Assembly: GCA_002633005.1 (NCBI GenBank)
Contig: NMRA01000184.1
Coordinates: 236,328 to 300,327 of the forward strand
DNA: 64,000 nucleotides
Source: Phoronis australis
Lineage: Eukaryota; Phoronida; Phoronidae
Direction: 5' to 3'
Shown: positions 23,623-34,899 of the stretch, in pieces
How the letters are laid out: each line of letters opens with the position of its first letter
Numbering within the stretch: the stretch's first letter is position 1
Made by a program: the position numbers and the translations under genes
The notes under the pieces: model-generated
Told to the model about the DNA's origin: nothing
The model's input: only the letters and a program-made list of their open reading frames with translations
Databases searched by the model: none

Positions 23623-25110
23623 CATCCGTGTCAATCATGATTGTTGTGGCGGCGCGCACGAGTGTTTTTCTCATGCTCAAAACAATGAATGCGCACTCAC
23701 AGAGGAGAAATATCAAACAGCGTTCGCAGGATATTCTAACACGTTATCCGAAACACTCTGATTGCGTTCCAAGGTAAAATCGAATGCAACACAGCTGAAC
23801 AAATCCTGCCAGAATATGCCGAACGTGCCTCGGATATGAGCGGCAATGCAGCTCGAGGTCTAGCACTTACATTTCTCTATTGTTTGAGGTAGCAATAAAC
23901 TCGCATTCCATCCTAGAATCAAAATTTTGATTTAGACCAGTGACAGCTATAAAATTGGTCTTATCTTGTTCTGTACTCGGATGAGAAGTGACATGTCGTG
24001 ACAAACCAAATTGTAGAGACTGGTCTTGATCAAACTGCGAATTCTCTTTTCTTGGAGTAGGTGGCAGCTTCCAACGAGATTTTGGGTGGCATTCGGGCGG
24101 CAATCAAAGAGCACTTGTACTTCGGTCGAAATGCATTCTGTGTCCCGACAACATTTGAAATGCATTCGAAATGTCATACTCACACAATGTTCAAATATCG
24201 TCCAAGGTGGACTTGAAGTACTTTCTAAGAATTCAAACAGTTTAAAGTTCCTACACGAATATGACACCAATTTTCATTCCGGCTGATTATGTTTGATTCC
24301 TACTGATTCGAATTAGAGAAAACCCTCGGGTCCAACACCTAATAAAGCAAAGAAATACAATGATGTGACTGTACACCGCAAACTCGTTCTCTGCAAAGAA
24401 ATATGCATTTGATAAGTTCCACGACAAATTATGCTGGATTCCACATAGCTATATTAGAAAACATATTTTTCACTGCCGTTGTTAAATAATAAAGCAATTA
24501 CAGTTCTACCGAAAGCTACAAAAATCAAGCAAACAAATCTGCTTTTGTGATCAGCCCAGACACAAACAGGCCTAATAGGTGTTGTCAAGGCCTTTCTTTG
24601 TTTTAATTCTGTCGGAATTAAGACGATTTTTTAAAATTTATCATTCTTGATTGGGATCCATATTTTGCCCCTTGTCAGCCAATAGTAGCTGAACTTAATT
24701 GGTATGAAGAGAAACAGTTGATCACCATAATCTTTCAGTAGCATTTTTATTGTTCTTTTTCTCCTTACAGATTTTGTAAAAAATTAGCCATTCTGTTGCG
24801 GGTGTTATGTCGTCGCTGTCTTTAGTTCCTTTGACACTACTCTCAAACATTATTCTTATCTAATTAGGCCTACCGCCTTTGTAGAAGAAATTGTAACAAA
24901 AACTTTTCATTTTTCAACAAAATTTCGCATATGCGGTTTAAATTCTATTCAAGGAATACTAAACCTCTTTTTGGTGGTTTCAACCAATCTTCGTGCAGTT
25001 CCTCACTTTTGTGGGTAACGAGGGTTACAGAAAATTGTTTTGTTTTAGAGAGCTGAATGGAACAGTCATTGTTAATATCTATTAATTGGTCAAAAACCAG
25101 GGTAGAGTTT

Positions 25111-25239
25111 AGTAACGCTAGGTCTCACACTAGGACCTCGCTAAAATCTAGCTAAAATCACGTTTCTCATTTAAAATACACGGCAATATCTCACGTAATC
25201 TAGCGAAGTCTTGCTTTTTAGCGAGGTCCTAGCGTTACT
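25111..25239. mobile_element. Short MITE, copy 1 (TIR AGTAACGCTAGG)
   Basis: The left end AGTAACGCTAGG plus ACCTCGCTAAAA (with a short duplication) and the right end TTTTTAGCGAGG plus TCCTAGCGTTACT are inverted repeats. The middle contains CACGGCAATATCTCACGTAA, shared with the copy at 26,293-26,418. It has no coding capacity. Confidence 0.75.
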
Positions 25240-25975
25240 CAATTCTACCCCGTTTGCATTTCGCCCTGTTATACCTGGTTAAAAACAGGAAAATGTAATT
25301 CGACCTTTTACTCTGGTAAGATCAGTCTCATAATATTCCTTACCGTGACAAGATTTTATTTCCGTTGCCAAAAAAAACCTCGAAACTACCAGCTACTGAA
25401 GAAAACGCTTCAGAGTTTATTCGGATTGCCCAACCCTGAAGTTGCGACTTAGGGTGCTTATACGCATTGCCTCTAACTTGAGTTGCCGGCTCATTCATTT
25501 AACAACAAGTCAAGATCGGCTGAGGCTGGTAATGTTGTTACCCTGCAAAGTTCCACGGTTAAGAATTCAACATTGACAGCTTCAAACGGACGAAATTCAG
25601 CTTCACTTTTTAGGCTTGTTGGTTTGAAAAGACTGCAGTATAGGCGACTGTTTATTAAAGTTCGATGCAATAAACAAGTCGTTTCTACTGAAAATTTTCT
25701 TAAATAAGCATGGTATATGATCTGAAAATTGAAATTTGGAGTCCTAAAGTCAAATCTAAAACTGTAGAAGTTGTACTGTTTCACTAGGGTCCACTGAGAA
25801 TGGGCAAAGGGTGCGCAACGTAGAGAGACACCTTGAACAATAATGTTCATATTACTCCCAGGTCACAACAAGTTAAAATGTGCACCAGTGAGTGTACAAA
25901 AAATACCCTGGCTGTTTCCATGCCTAAACGCTAAATGTCGCTACATCTACTATTGGCCACTTTCTGGTTCTATGG

Positions 25976-26672
25976 GTGTACGCTAGGGGGTAAAGAACAC
26001 TCGGGAAATTTTTTTACGCCGGCGTTTTTTATTGTCCAATTCTCATCAGCTGGTGCTTTACGTAAACAAACTGGCATGACTGATGGAGGAAGTGTAAATG
26101 TGAATATAGTTTTTGTGGTCTGTTGTACAGACAAATCGGTGCTTAATTCATATTCAAGAATTGTGAATCGGAAAGTTGGGGCTGTGCCTATTCAGAGAGC
26201 ATTTGTCCACTGTCGCTGACTTTCGTTTACGTTGCTGTCCCGTTGTACTCACACAGTGTGAATAACACACCGGTTAAATGACCAGGCGTGCTTTCAGTAG
26301 ACGCTAGGACCTACGCTAAAACCTAGTCAAAATCACGTGTTTTCATTTAAAATGCACGGCAATATCTCACGTAATCTCGCGAAGTCTTACTTTTTAGCGA
26401 GGTCCTAGCGTTACTGAACGGGAGGCAGATGTGTATGCATTGTAGCTTCGAGCACGCGGCTACTAAACATTACTGCAGAAACGAACTATTTGCTGTCACG
26501 CCGCTTGCATGACAAAGCTAAAAATCGTTCACAGTTAGCTTTTTTATCTTTTTCGTAAACCTAACCAATGACTGTCGAGGTTACATCAACCAGTGACAAA
26601 ACGCGTGCTACTGAATGATACCAACCTACGGTCTCTGATGATACCTGCTTGTTCTCTACCCCCTAGCGGACA
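25976..26672. mobile_element. ~700 bp non-autonomous element, copy 1, with a smaller MITE nested in it
   Basis: Ends: TACGCTAGGGGGTAAAGAAC (25,979-25,998) and the inverted counterpart TTCTCTACCCCCTAGCGGAC (26,652-26,671). Inside, CATGACTGATGGAGGAAGTG and GAATAACACAC, among others, recur in reverse orientation at ~33,500-33,985. The smaller MITE at 26,293-26,418 interrupts this copy and is missing from the other one. No coding capacity. Confidence 0.7.
26293..26418. mobile_element. Short MITE, copy 2, nested
   Basis: Starts TTCAGTAGACGCTAGGACCT and ends with the inverted AGGTCCTAGCGTTACTGAA. The internal sequence matches the copy at 25,111-25,239. The corresponding place in the 33.7 kb copy of the host element lacks it, giving an empty-site comparison. 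Confidence 0.8.
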
Positions 26673-29600
26673 AGTGGGGAACTAGGCAACGCGCTTTGTC
26701 GGGCAGTGATTCAATCTTGCTGGACATAAATTTTTAAGGTAATTTCCTTTTCAGATTGTGCGTGAGGGACTGAATAACCGTATATACGAAAATCTGGGGG
26801 TAGTGGTGAAATCAGTGAGGTATATATAATTTATCTCATTAGGTGAACAATACATGCTGTGGAATTAAAATCGGCGCAAATGGTCCTCTGATTCCGATGA
26901 AAGCTAGATAAACTACATCTCGTGATGGATTCTACTTCTACCACGGGTTCCTGTACATATCATGGGAATACAATTTCCTACACAGTCTCTATGTAATGAA
27001 CCCTCTTAAGGTTATGTGCTCCCATAATTAAAATGTTTTCTTCTTAAGGATATCTCAAACCTTATTCACAAAGTTGGTCATTTTTGCAATATTTCACATG
27101 TGTCTAGCAAAATACCTCATTTCGATTCTCGGGGAACATAAAATACATAATATATACCGTGTATCGAGAAAAAATATTTAGCAGAACCACCTTGGAACCG
27201 TTGTTTACAACTTATCCGAGGCCAAATGTTACAGAGGTATCACTCACTAAATTCAAGGCCCGCCAGGTACAGAACAGCTTGCACCCTCAGTCCTTTCATT
27301 CACCGAGTCGCCACAATACTCAGTCAACGAGGTCTTCTTATGATAGAACGGTGTCGGGAAAACAAAGAAAAAACGTAGTTTTCATTCCGAGGGAGTTGTG
27401 CGTGTACGTGCATACGATCGTTGAGAACGAATGCTACGAGTCGCATCACGTCTCTGTGGTCATTGGCAGTTCGCTATTTCGATCTCACGCTAACGTCGTG
27501 CTTTAACCACCGACTGACTTTTGTAATCCATTTCTTACTTGGTTTCGTATCAGTTTCACGGCAAGTGAGGTGTAACAGTTGCCCTCCTAGTGGCTGGGGA
27601 CGGTACGTATTAATGATAATTAAGTTAATTACGCTCTAAAAATACAGTTGATAATGAGTGAATGCTATCATGATTTAGACATGTATAGGTTATATTGAAC
27701 GAAAACAAGTTTTCACCGATTAATTTTCATTCGTCCCAGTTTAATCGGCTTTTTCTCGGCGTTAGCAAATGTACTTTATTTGAACTTAGGAACACAAGTT
27801 CTAGAAAATGGCTTAGTGGATTTCGCTGACACTTTCCAAACTTAACATTTAGTCATCAATTTCAAAAACGCTGTAAGGATTTTCAATATAAAGGCCTAAT
27901 TTTTGTGAAATTTAACAAAGACGAACACGACTTTTATTTTTTACAAAAATACTTTACGTTTTGCAACTTGATTTGTCATAGAAACCAAACGAAAAGAATA
28001 AATCGAAAATTCCTAACAGAGATTTTGAGGTAAATGGTGAAGTTTTCGTTTAGAATACGTTTCATTAAAATCGACCGAGGGGTTATTTTGCTATGAATGT
28101 ACCTTTCTTAAAAATGAAATTTTGACTTAAAAAGTTGTTTACGTAATCATAATAATGGTACATAAATACACGTTTTTATATTCCCTGATCTTTTTTCTTG
28201 TAGTAACTAGTAACTGTAGACTGTGAACCTATAAAAGTATATCTTTTCTGGAATAAACTATTGAGACAGATAGTTTTAAGCCACTTATAACGCTGTACCA
28301 TTCTCGTGCCGTTTTTTTTTTAAAGTTAGGGAAATAGTCCTTTCACCATCATTCCCCAAACTTTCTGTATTGAAGTATTGATACAAATGCTGAAAAAGAA
28401 GCACGGTGTATGGGATTTTTCATAACTACCACCAATGTTTTCTAATCGCAAAAATGCATTCATTGTTTAGCACTGTTCTAAAAATGATACGACTTATAAT
28501 TTTTAACTAAAAACGAAGGCTCTAGTAACAGTCTGAGACACGTTCTTCCCATTAAGACACTGTGCTGTCAGAAAAAAACTCAAACACCAATGAAATCGAC
28601 GTACTCCTTCTCGTGATATCGCGGATCAACTTTGGGGTCATAGTCAAAGACCAATCGCCAAAAAACGGAACACTCATCGCTACTGAGCCTGATCTGAGGT
28701 AGTAACGAACGAACTATCAGTTCCTTCCAAGCCCTGAAATCGTCTACAAATTGATAATGAAACAATTTGGGACCAATGTCATAACGGAGAGTGGTCTAAA
28801 CCAGTTTATGCTTTGTTAACATATAATTAAAATTTCAAAAATAGGCCGCTCACTAAAAATTTGAGCTCAAATTGCACCCGGTGCTTGTGATGACTGAAGT
28901 AAGCAATTTAACTGGAATTCACGGGCCATCATTTTATGAGAATGGACTGGTTCAGTCACCGAACACAAGGCGGAACGGGATGTGCATGTTATGGCATGCT
29001 GGTGCTCGTTCCACTTGGCATGGAATTCGTTCGTCTGCCCTCCCACAAACGTCACGAGCTTTAATAAACTTACTCGTGACTCGTGTACGTCCTGGCCTTT
29101 ACCACCAAACTCGCTCACAAAGAGACCTCATGGATATTTCAAATTTAAGTCCAACAATAGGTCATCGTTATTTTTGATGAAAAAATTCGTACACGCATTG
29201 GGATAGGACATCAAATAGAAACCATAGAATAGGCGTAGGCTCAGACATCATCAGTTCACGTAGACAGGTCGCAATAAAGCATCCTTGTAGCGTGCAAATT
29301 TACTTGTCATTGCGTGGGCGAGAAAATGATAAAAATCACCCATTGCTCAACCAATGGGACGGATTCAAGTTGAATCTAGTTTTGACATTCATCTTTTTTA
29401 TTGTAACGTGACTTCCACGAGCAATAAGACTTGCATAACGGGAAGTTGATTTGACAAAAAACCCGACCAGTCATAACCTGATTCATGAGTGAAATAGGAA
29501 GAAAGATACAAAAAGTGTATAATGATTATGGGATATCATTCTGAACAGCATGCCTACGTTTTATTGGTTTCTTGGAAGTCTGGTTGCGATGGCATTCAGA

Positions 29601-30116
29601 TCAGCTATTGTACAAATTACGGTAGCTGGTATATTTAAAGGCGGCTAGCCTTCTCACCACAAGCCACATTGCTGTGAGGATATCGACAGTTGTTCAAGCG
29701 TAACTGCAGGTAAGGCATAAAAATCGCTGCATCGAGAAAATATTTTTTCCATTTTGACGATATAAGATATTTTTACAATGAAACTATGTGAATGAATTAC
29801 TAACATTTCGTATATACTGCCAGTGTATATTCGATATTTAATAGAATTTCCTAAGTTGTTATAAGCGGGTGGTTCTACCGCAAAGAAATTCATGGACTGC
29901 GGCCAGAAAAATATACTTACAGTAAATTACCCATGTGCCTGTAGCCGTAGCAGCATGTTTTTCAAAGACAAATTTTGGCTCAATTGTTTATCATATAGAC
30001 GTAAGTACCCTCTTTCACAGTGCTCCTCGTAGCCTGGTAAGCCGCAGTGCAGGCGGCTATCTGTGTTCTTTCACATCTATGTGTGCCGTTCGTCCAGATT
30101 GATCCTTGCAATTCTT

Positions 30117-30383
30117 CTATAAATGCATCACGTCAACATTGTCCATTTTGTGACGGAAAGTTTTACTTTTTGAAAAATATGAGCACAGCACAGAAATAGC
30201 TTTCGCATTATATCCAGGTCTTCGATCATTCCCCTGCACACATTTACTAATGTGACCGAGCTCAGAGGAGTAGGATACACTTTCGTGCAGTGCTCGATTG
30301 TCTGCCAGTGATGCCAGGATTGGAACCCGGGTCTTCCAAACGAGAATCCGGAGCACAAACCACTGAGCCACAACGTCTCCATA
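30117..30383 (-). mobile_element. tRNA-derived SINE
   Basis: Read on the minus strand, the 5' end GACGTTGTGGCTCAGTGGTT contains a pol III A box (TGGCTCAGTGG, ~30,360-30,370). About 35 bp later comes a B box, GGGTTCCAATCC (~30,319-30,330), as in a tRNA gene. The tRNA-like head is followed by an unrelated body of about 180 bp, so this is a SINE and not a functional tRNA. Its 3' end near 30,117 is approximate. Confidence 0.7.
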
Positions 30384-30589
30384 AAATTTTACTCACAGCT
30401 ACATTAAAAAGACCAACGCGAAGTTATGCGTCCATAGTGCACCGCAAACGGTTTGTTTCTAGGGATATTTTTATCAGTTCGTGAGACAACAATTTAACAG
30501 CAAGGGTCGATAACAGTTGGTTCCCTAGATATCATTCGGAAACGCTCTTACTTCCAAAAGTATCGACAATGTTCATAGGCGGATTTATG

Positions 30590-31575
30590 CCCCCCCCCCC
30601 CTTGGCTGCCGCAAAAAATAAAACAGCAAGAGCGTAGGGAAATGTTGAGTTTATTAATTAACCCCGGTAATTAACATTATACGGCGGAAACAAGATTTAA
30701 ATGTGTGCAGTTTTAGTGTGTTTGGGGGGGGGGCTCAGATCCAATTTCAAGTGTCAAATTCGGAACACGGCTCAATCGTAACGAAACTATGGCTAAGTAT
30801 AGGTCTCCCGCGATATCCCAGGCGACCGGCAGTGGCGCTGCGCACTACGACTCCGTTTCCGTCGTCTGCTCCACTGTGCAATGAAGAAAATTACTTCATT
30901 TTTTAAAATAAAATGGAATCTGAGTGACGATGAAAAAACAGAAGCTGTTGGTAAGATGTGAATTTTAATCGAAGCCTTTGTGAATCACTCAGAAACTGAT
31001 AATTCTCTCTTTGTCAAACCTTAACTTAAGACGATTTCCAAAGCAATCCTGTCATTATTGCCAACACGAAAAACGGATTTGGTCTTTAGGGCAATTGAAG
31101 ACTATTTTAAATTCAACAAATTTGTTACGAACTGATTGCACAAAATATAAAAAGTGTAATAAGCATTACAAAAAGAAGTAGGTTTCGCGCGCAAACGCTG
31201 TGGACCATAAACAAGTAGGTCTCTTATTATCAAATTATGAGTAAAATCGTGGTGGTGCAGTGGTAGGCTAAAGCACGCGCGCCCAGGTCGTGAAATCGAG
31301 TCTTTGATAATTGCAGTTTTTCATGTTTGACACGTTCTTTTTTTTCTTGTTTTTCTTTTTTTCCTTTTTTTCTTTTTTTTTCTTTTTCTTCGCCTTTTTT
31401 CTTGGATAATACTTCAGAAATCAAGGAAATTGCTTGATTTATAGAGGAAAAAACAGAAAAATTTTCCTGGGCGTCAGGGGGCAAACCCCCCTCCCGACCT
31501 CCCCCCATTCGGTGCTCTGCGCATCTAATAGTGCTTTGCACAAATGTTTTCGGACAAAATGTTGCCCCCCCCCCC
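30590..31575. repeat. Poly-C/poly-G tracts and a pyrimidine-rich tract
   Basis: C runs at 30,590-30,601 and 31,565-31,575, a G run at 30,724-30,733, and a T-rich pyrimidine tract at ~31,337-31,400. The segment at 31,245-31,320 (GGTGCAGTGGTAGGCT then AAATCGAGTC) weakly resembles a tRNA-derived head. No gene. Confidence 0.5.
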
Positions 31576-32776
31576 TTGTGATATCCTAGATCCTCCAGTG
31601 ATGTTCCTAGTGGAGACCAAAATGGCGATTAGGGGATGCTGTAGTGGTAATCCACTGGTACCCCTGCGTTCGTCTTCGCATACCTCTGTGTCTAGCTTAT
31701 GATTGAAATTCGTCCTTCGGTTCTCTACATTTCATTCGGAAACGATCTTTCTCCCAAAAGTACGGCTGAAAAAACTCTGTCGAGACCAAAGCAGCCACTA
31801 TAACGGAACTACAGTAACTGAACACGCCCGCAAAAACCGTGTGTATCCAGTTTCATTGAAAATCGCTCTTCGGTTCTCTATAGATATCACCCGGTAACTT
31901 TCTCCCCAGGCACTGAAAAGTCCCACTCCTCTGGCCGGGGTTCGGCACAAGTTACACATGTCAAATTTCAAGATCCGACCAGCGGTCTCTGTGATATCGA
32001 ATGGACACCCAGAAAATAGGACCATGTGTCTCCCGTCCAAATGGCACTTGCACTTTTTCGCTATAGTGTATGTATAATACTTATTGGGGGCCAAAAGTCC
32101 GCGGCAAAATTGTTACTATCGAACACTCAATTAAAAAAATGACTCAATCTGATGGTGCTGCAAATCCGATGCTATTTCGTGAATCCGACGTCAACTCACC
32201 AACTTCATTTTTATCAATTTTATCCTTTATCGCAAACACATTGCTACTTCGTAAATTCGATTGTGTTTTATAAAGTGATGTCTACGGTTTAGCCATTCGA
32301 GGCTTGGTTTGTAGAAATTGGCCTCTGCGTAGTGATTGGCCCCTGCCTTGACGCCATTAAACGAAGCCATGCAGGCAGATTTTAAATATTTTCACAGTCG
32401 TTATGCTGCCATTCATGAAGCAGAAGGCATTGTTTTGGTTATCGTTCGAAATAAAGGTTGTTGCATACTTATTTTCAATTCTTTTTTATCACAGTATCAT
32501 AGAAATTAATCTATTTTCGAATCAAAGTACATCGTTTTTGCAATAATTTAGACCTGAATTGCTGCAATATACCGTTTTTGTTTTTGTATGAAACTGCAGA
32601 AAATTCCAAAATTATATTACTCGAGATATTTCGGCGACTTACGTCATCTTGAGGTTTGGGGACGAGAATGAGGCCACAGTGGATAACTGCGTACCCCCAA
32701 AAATGGGGAAAATGTAAAAATGGGGTGGGTCGGGTTTGACGGCTGCGAAAGGTAGCACTGTAGAATGATGTTTCCT

Positions 32777-33130
32777 ATGGCTTCTTATTGGTTAAAGTAA
32801 TGAAACCGACGTCACCACATTCAGTCATTCCCATTGGTTGAAATCTGGGAAACCACTTCTAGTTTACGGTTACGTACCACCTTTAACTTGAATAGCTACA
32901 ATTTATTAAAACGGGCAGTGATCGAAGTAAATGAAATCTAGGGAACTCCGACCCCGTGGCTAAGTCCAAACAAGTACCGCAGTGCATAGAAGGTGTGTAC
33001 AAGTATAGTGGTGATGTAATGTATAGGTTAAACTTCCTATTAAGCATGCGCATTGTCCAGCACACGGAATTCCCTTGAGTCGTTCATCATGTTTCCACAG
33101 ATTCACTTTTCAGTATGGGTGGCGCTGGGT
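32777..33130 (+). mobile_element. Extra copy of the long terminal repeat of the adjacent 1.27 kb element
   Basis: It matches 34,027-34,421 over its whole length with moderate divergence. Shared blocks include TGAAACCGACGTCA, CATTCAGTCATTCCCATTGG, TTTATTAAAAC(A/G)GGCAGTGATCGA and CAGTAT(A/G)GGTGGCGCTG. It probably represents a partial second element that lost its other end. Confidence 0.7.
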
Positions 33131-33160
33131 ATTTTGAGAGTCCATCCTACACTTTTTACA

Positions 33161-34428
33161 CTCTGACACAGTGCCATCTATATTGAAAAGTGGCCAATGA
33201 GCTATTATCTTAGAAATTGGCCCTGTGAAAAGGTGATGAGCGACACAGGGAATTCAGTGTGTGCGGGGATCAATGCGGATGCTTGGTCAAAAATTTTTCG
33301 ATCACATCGCCATCACTTGCGCACGCCTTTATGTACAGTATTTGTTTGGGCTTAACTTGATCGGGCTTCCCTTGGTTTTGTTCACTTCGATAATTCCCCG
33401 TTTTAATAAAATGCAACTATTGAAGTCAAAGGTGTTACATTCTTTCTCGTGCTACGAAATGTACTCGCTAGTTCCCTGCGTATAGAGATCACATGCACGC
33501 AGTTACCAGGCAGTAGCACGCGCTTTATCAACGAATGATGTAACCTCAGCAGTCATTGGTTACAAAAAAGTGAGCCTTGTCATGGAAGTGTTGTAGCACC
33601 AAACTATTTCGTTTCTGCAGTGATGTTTAATAGCCTCGTGCTTGAAGAACATGTACATGTACAGTAAACACACATCTCGCCGATTTAACGTGTGTGTTAT
33701 TCATACTGTATGAATACAGCGACGTAAACAAAAGTCAGCGACAGTAGAAAGATTCACTCCGAAAACTGAGGCACAATCACAATTCAGACCTGGGATCCAC
33801 ATTTTTAACATGCGATAATCTGTACAACAGACACATTTACACTTCCTCCATCAGTCATGCCAGTTTGTTTGCGTAAAGCCCTAACTGTTGAGAATTCGAC
33901 TAGCCAATCAGAAACTCCGGTATAAAAAAAAATTCCCGAGGAAAATTAAATGATATTTGTGTGCTGGCTACCACCTAGCGGCATGCAAGGAACCAGCGAG
34001 AGAAATGTAGTGAAATGTCATTTAACATGGCTTCTCATTGGTCAAATTAATGAAACCGACGTCATTACATTCAGTCATTCCCATTGGTTGAAAGTTGGGA
34101 AACCCCTTTCAATTTACAGTTATCAAGTATGACGAACACCTTTGACTTCAGTAGTTGCATTTTATTAAAACAGGCAGTGATCGAATTCGTAAACAAAACC
34201 AAGGAAACTCCGATAAAGTGGCTTAAATGAACCCAAACAAATACAGTGCATAAAGGCGTGTGCAAGTGCATGGTGGCGATGTGATTAGTAAACGTCCGAC
34301 TAAGGAAAGCGCATTGATGCCCAAACACCATAGACTATAACGAGTATCTGTGCACAGACGGAAATCCGTGTGTCGTTCATCGTGTTTCCACAGGGCCAGT
34401 TTTCAGTATAGGTGGCGCTGTGTCAGAG
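33161..34428. mobile_element. 1.27 kb non-autonomous element with ~290 bp inverted arms
   Basis: It begins CTCTGACACAGTGCCATCTA and ends with the inverted TAGGTGGCGCTGTGTCAGAG. The arms (33,161-33,450 and 34,140-34,428) are inverted copies of each other. The centre (~33,500-33,985) is an inverted copy of the 25,976-26,672 element without its nested MITE. No coding capacity is visible. The class is unknown. Confidence 0.7.
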
Positions 34429-34899
34429 GGTAAGCACTATTGAGCCTTGAATTCTTGGCGCAAATCCAGGTACCCTTCAGACAAGTGGAAATTGTCAAGA
34501 ATCTGGTTGGTAATGACATATTTTAACCGGATCTTTTTGGAATCTAGGGTGAAAGAGTATTCGGATGAAGGTCTCCTTTTTTGCACCGGGGCAGTTATGA
34601 ATTTGTGGTTTTAAGTAAAAAAGTGGCCAAAATCGCACTTTTTTGGTAATTTTTGGCATCTCGATTTTTTCACCGTGGATGTAGCAAGCTAAAAATACAT
34701 GGCTTTGTTGAGGTTCTCCATTTCTGAGAAACCCCATGGAGTGTACTTTCTGCCAGTTATGTCTTTTTCAGGTGTCAGCGACAGCCGTGCAAAAAGGGCT
34801 TTGATTAACACAGGCCAGTGATAATTTATTCAACTCAATTTAAAATATAAATCAAACTTGTTTGACAATTCATCTAAAATTCAACTCAAACTCAATGAA

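Noticed and set aside
28580-28765. Small gene on the minus strand (DYDPKVDPRYHEKEYVDF)
   Set aside because: Protein-like, but no start context, no recognisable family and no neighbouring exons. Mentioned only within the intergenic entry.
30319-30370. A functional tRNA gene
   Set aside because: A and B boxes are present, but the acceptor stem and 3' end are missing and the sequence continues into a SINE body.
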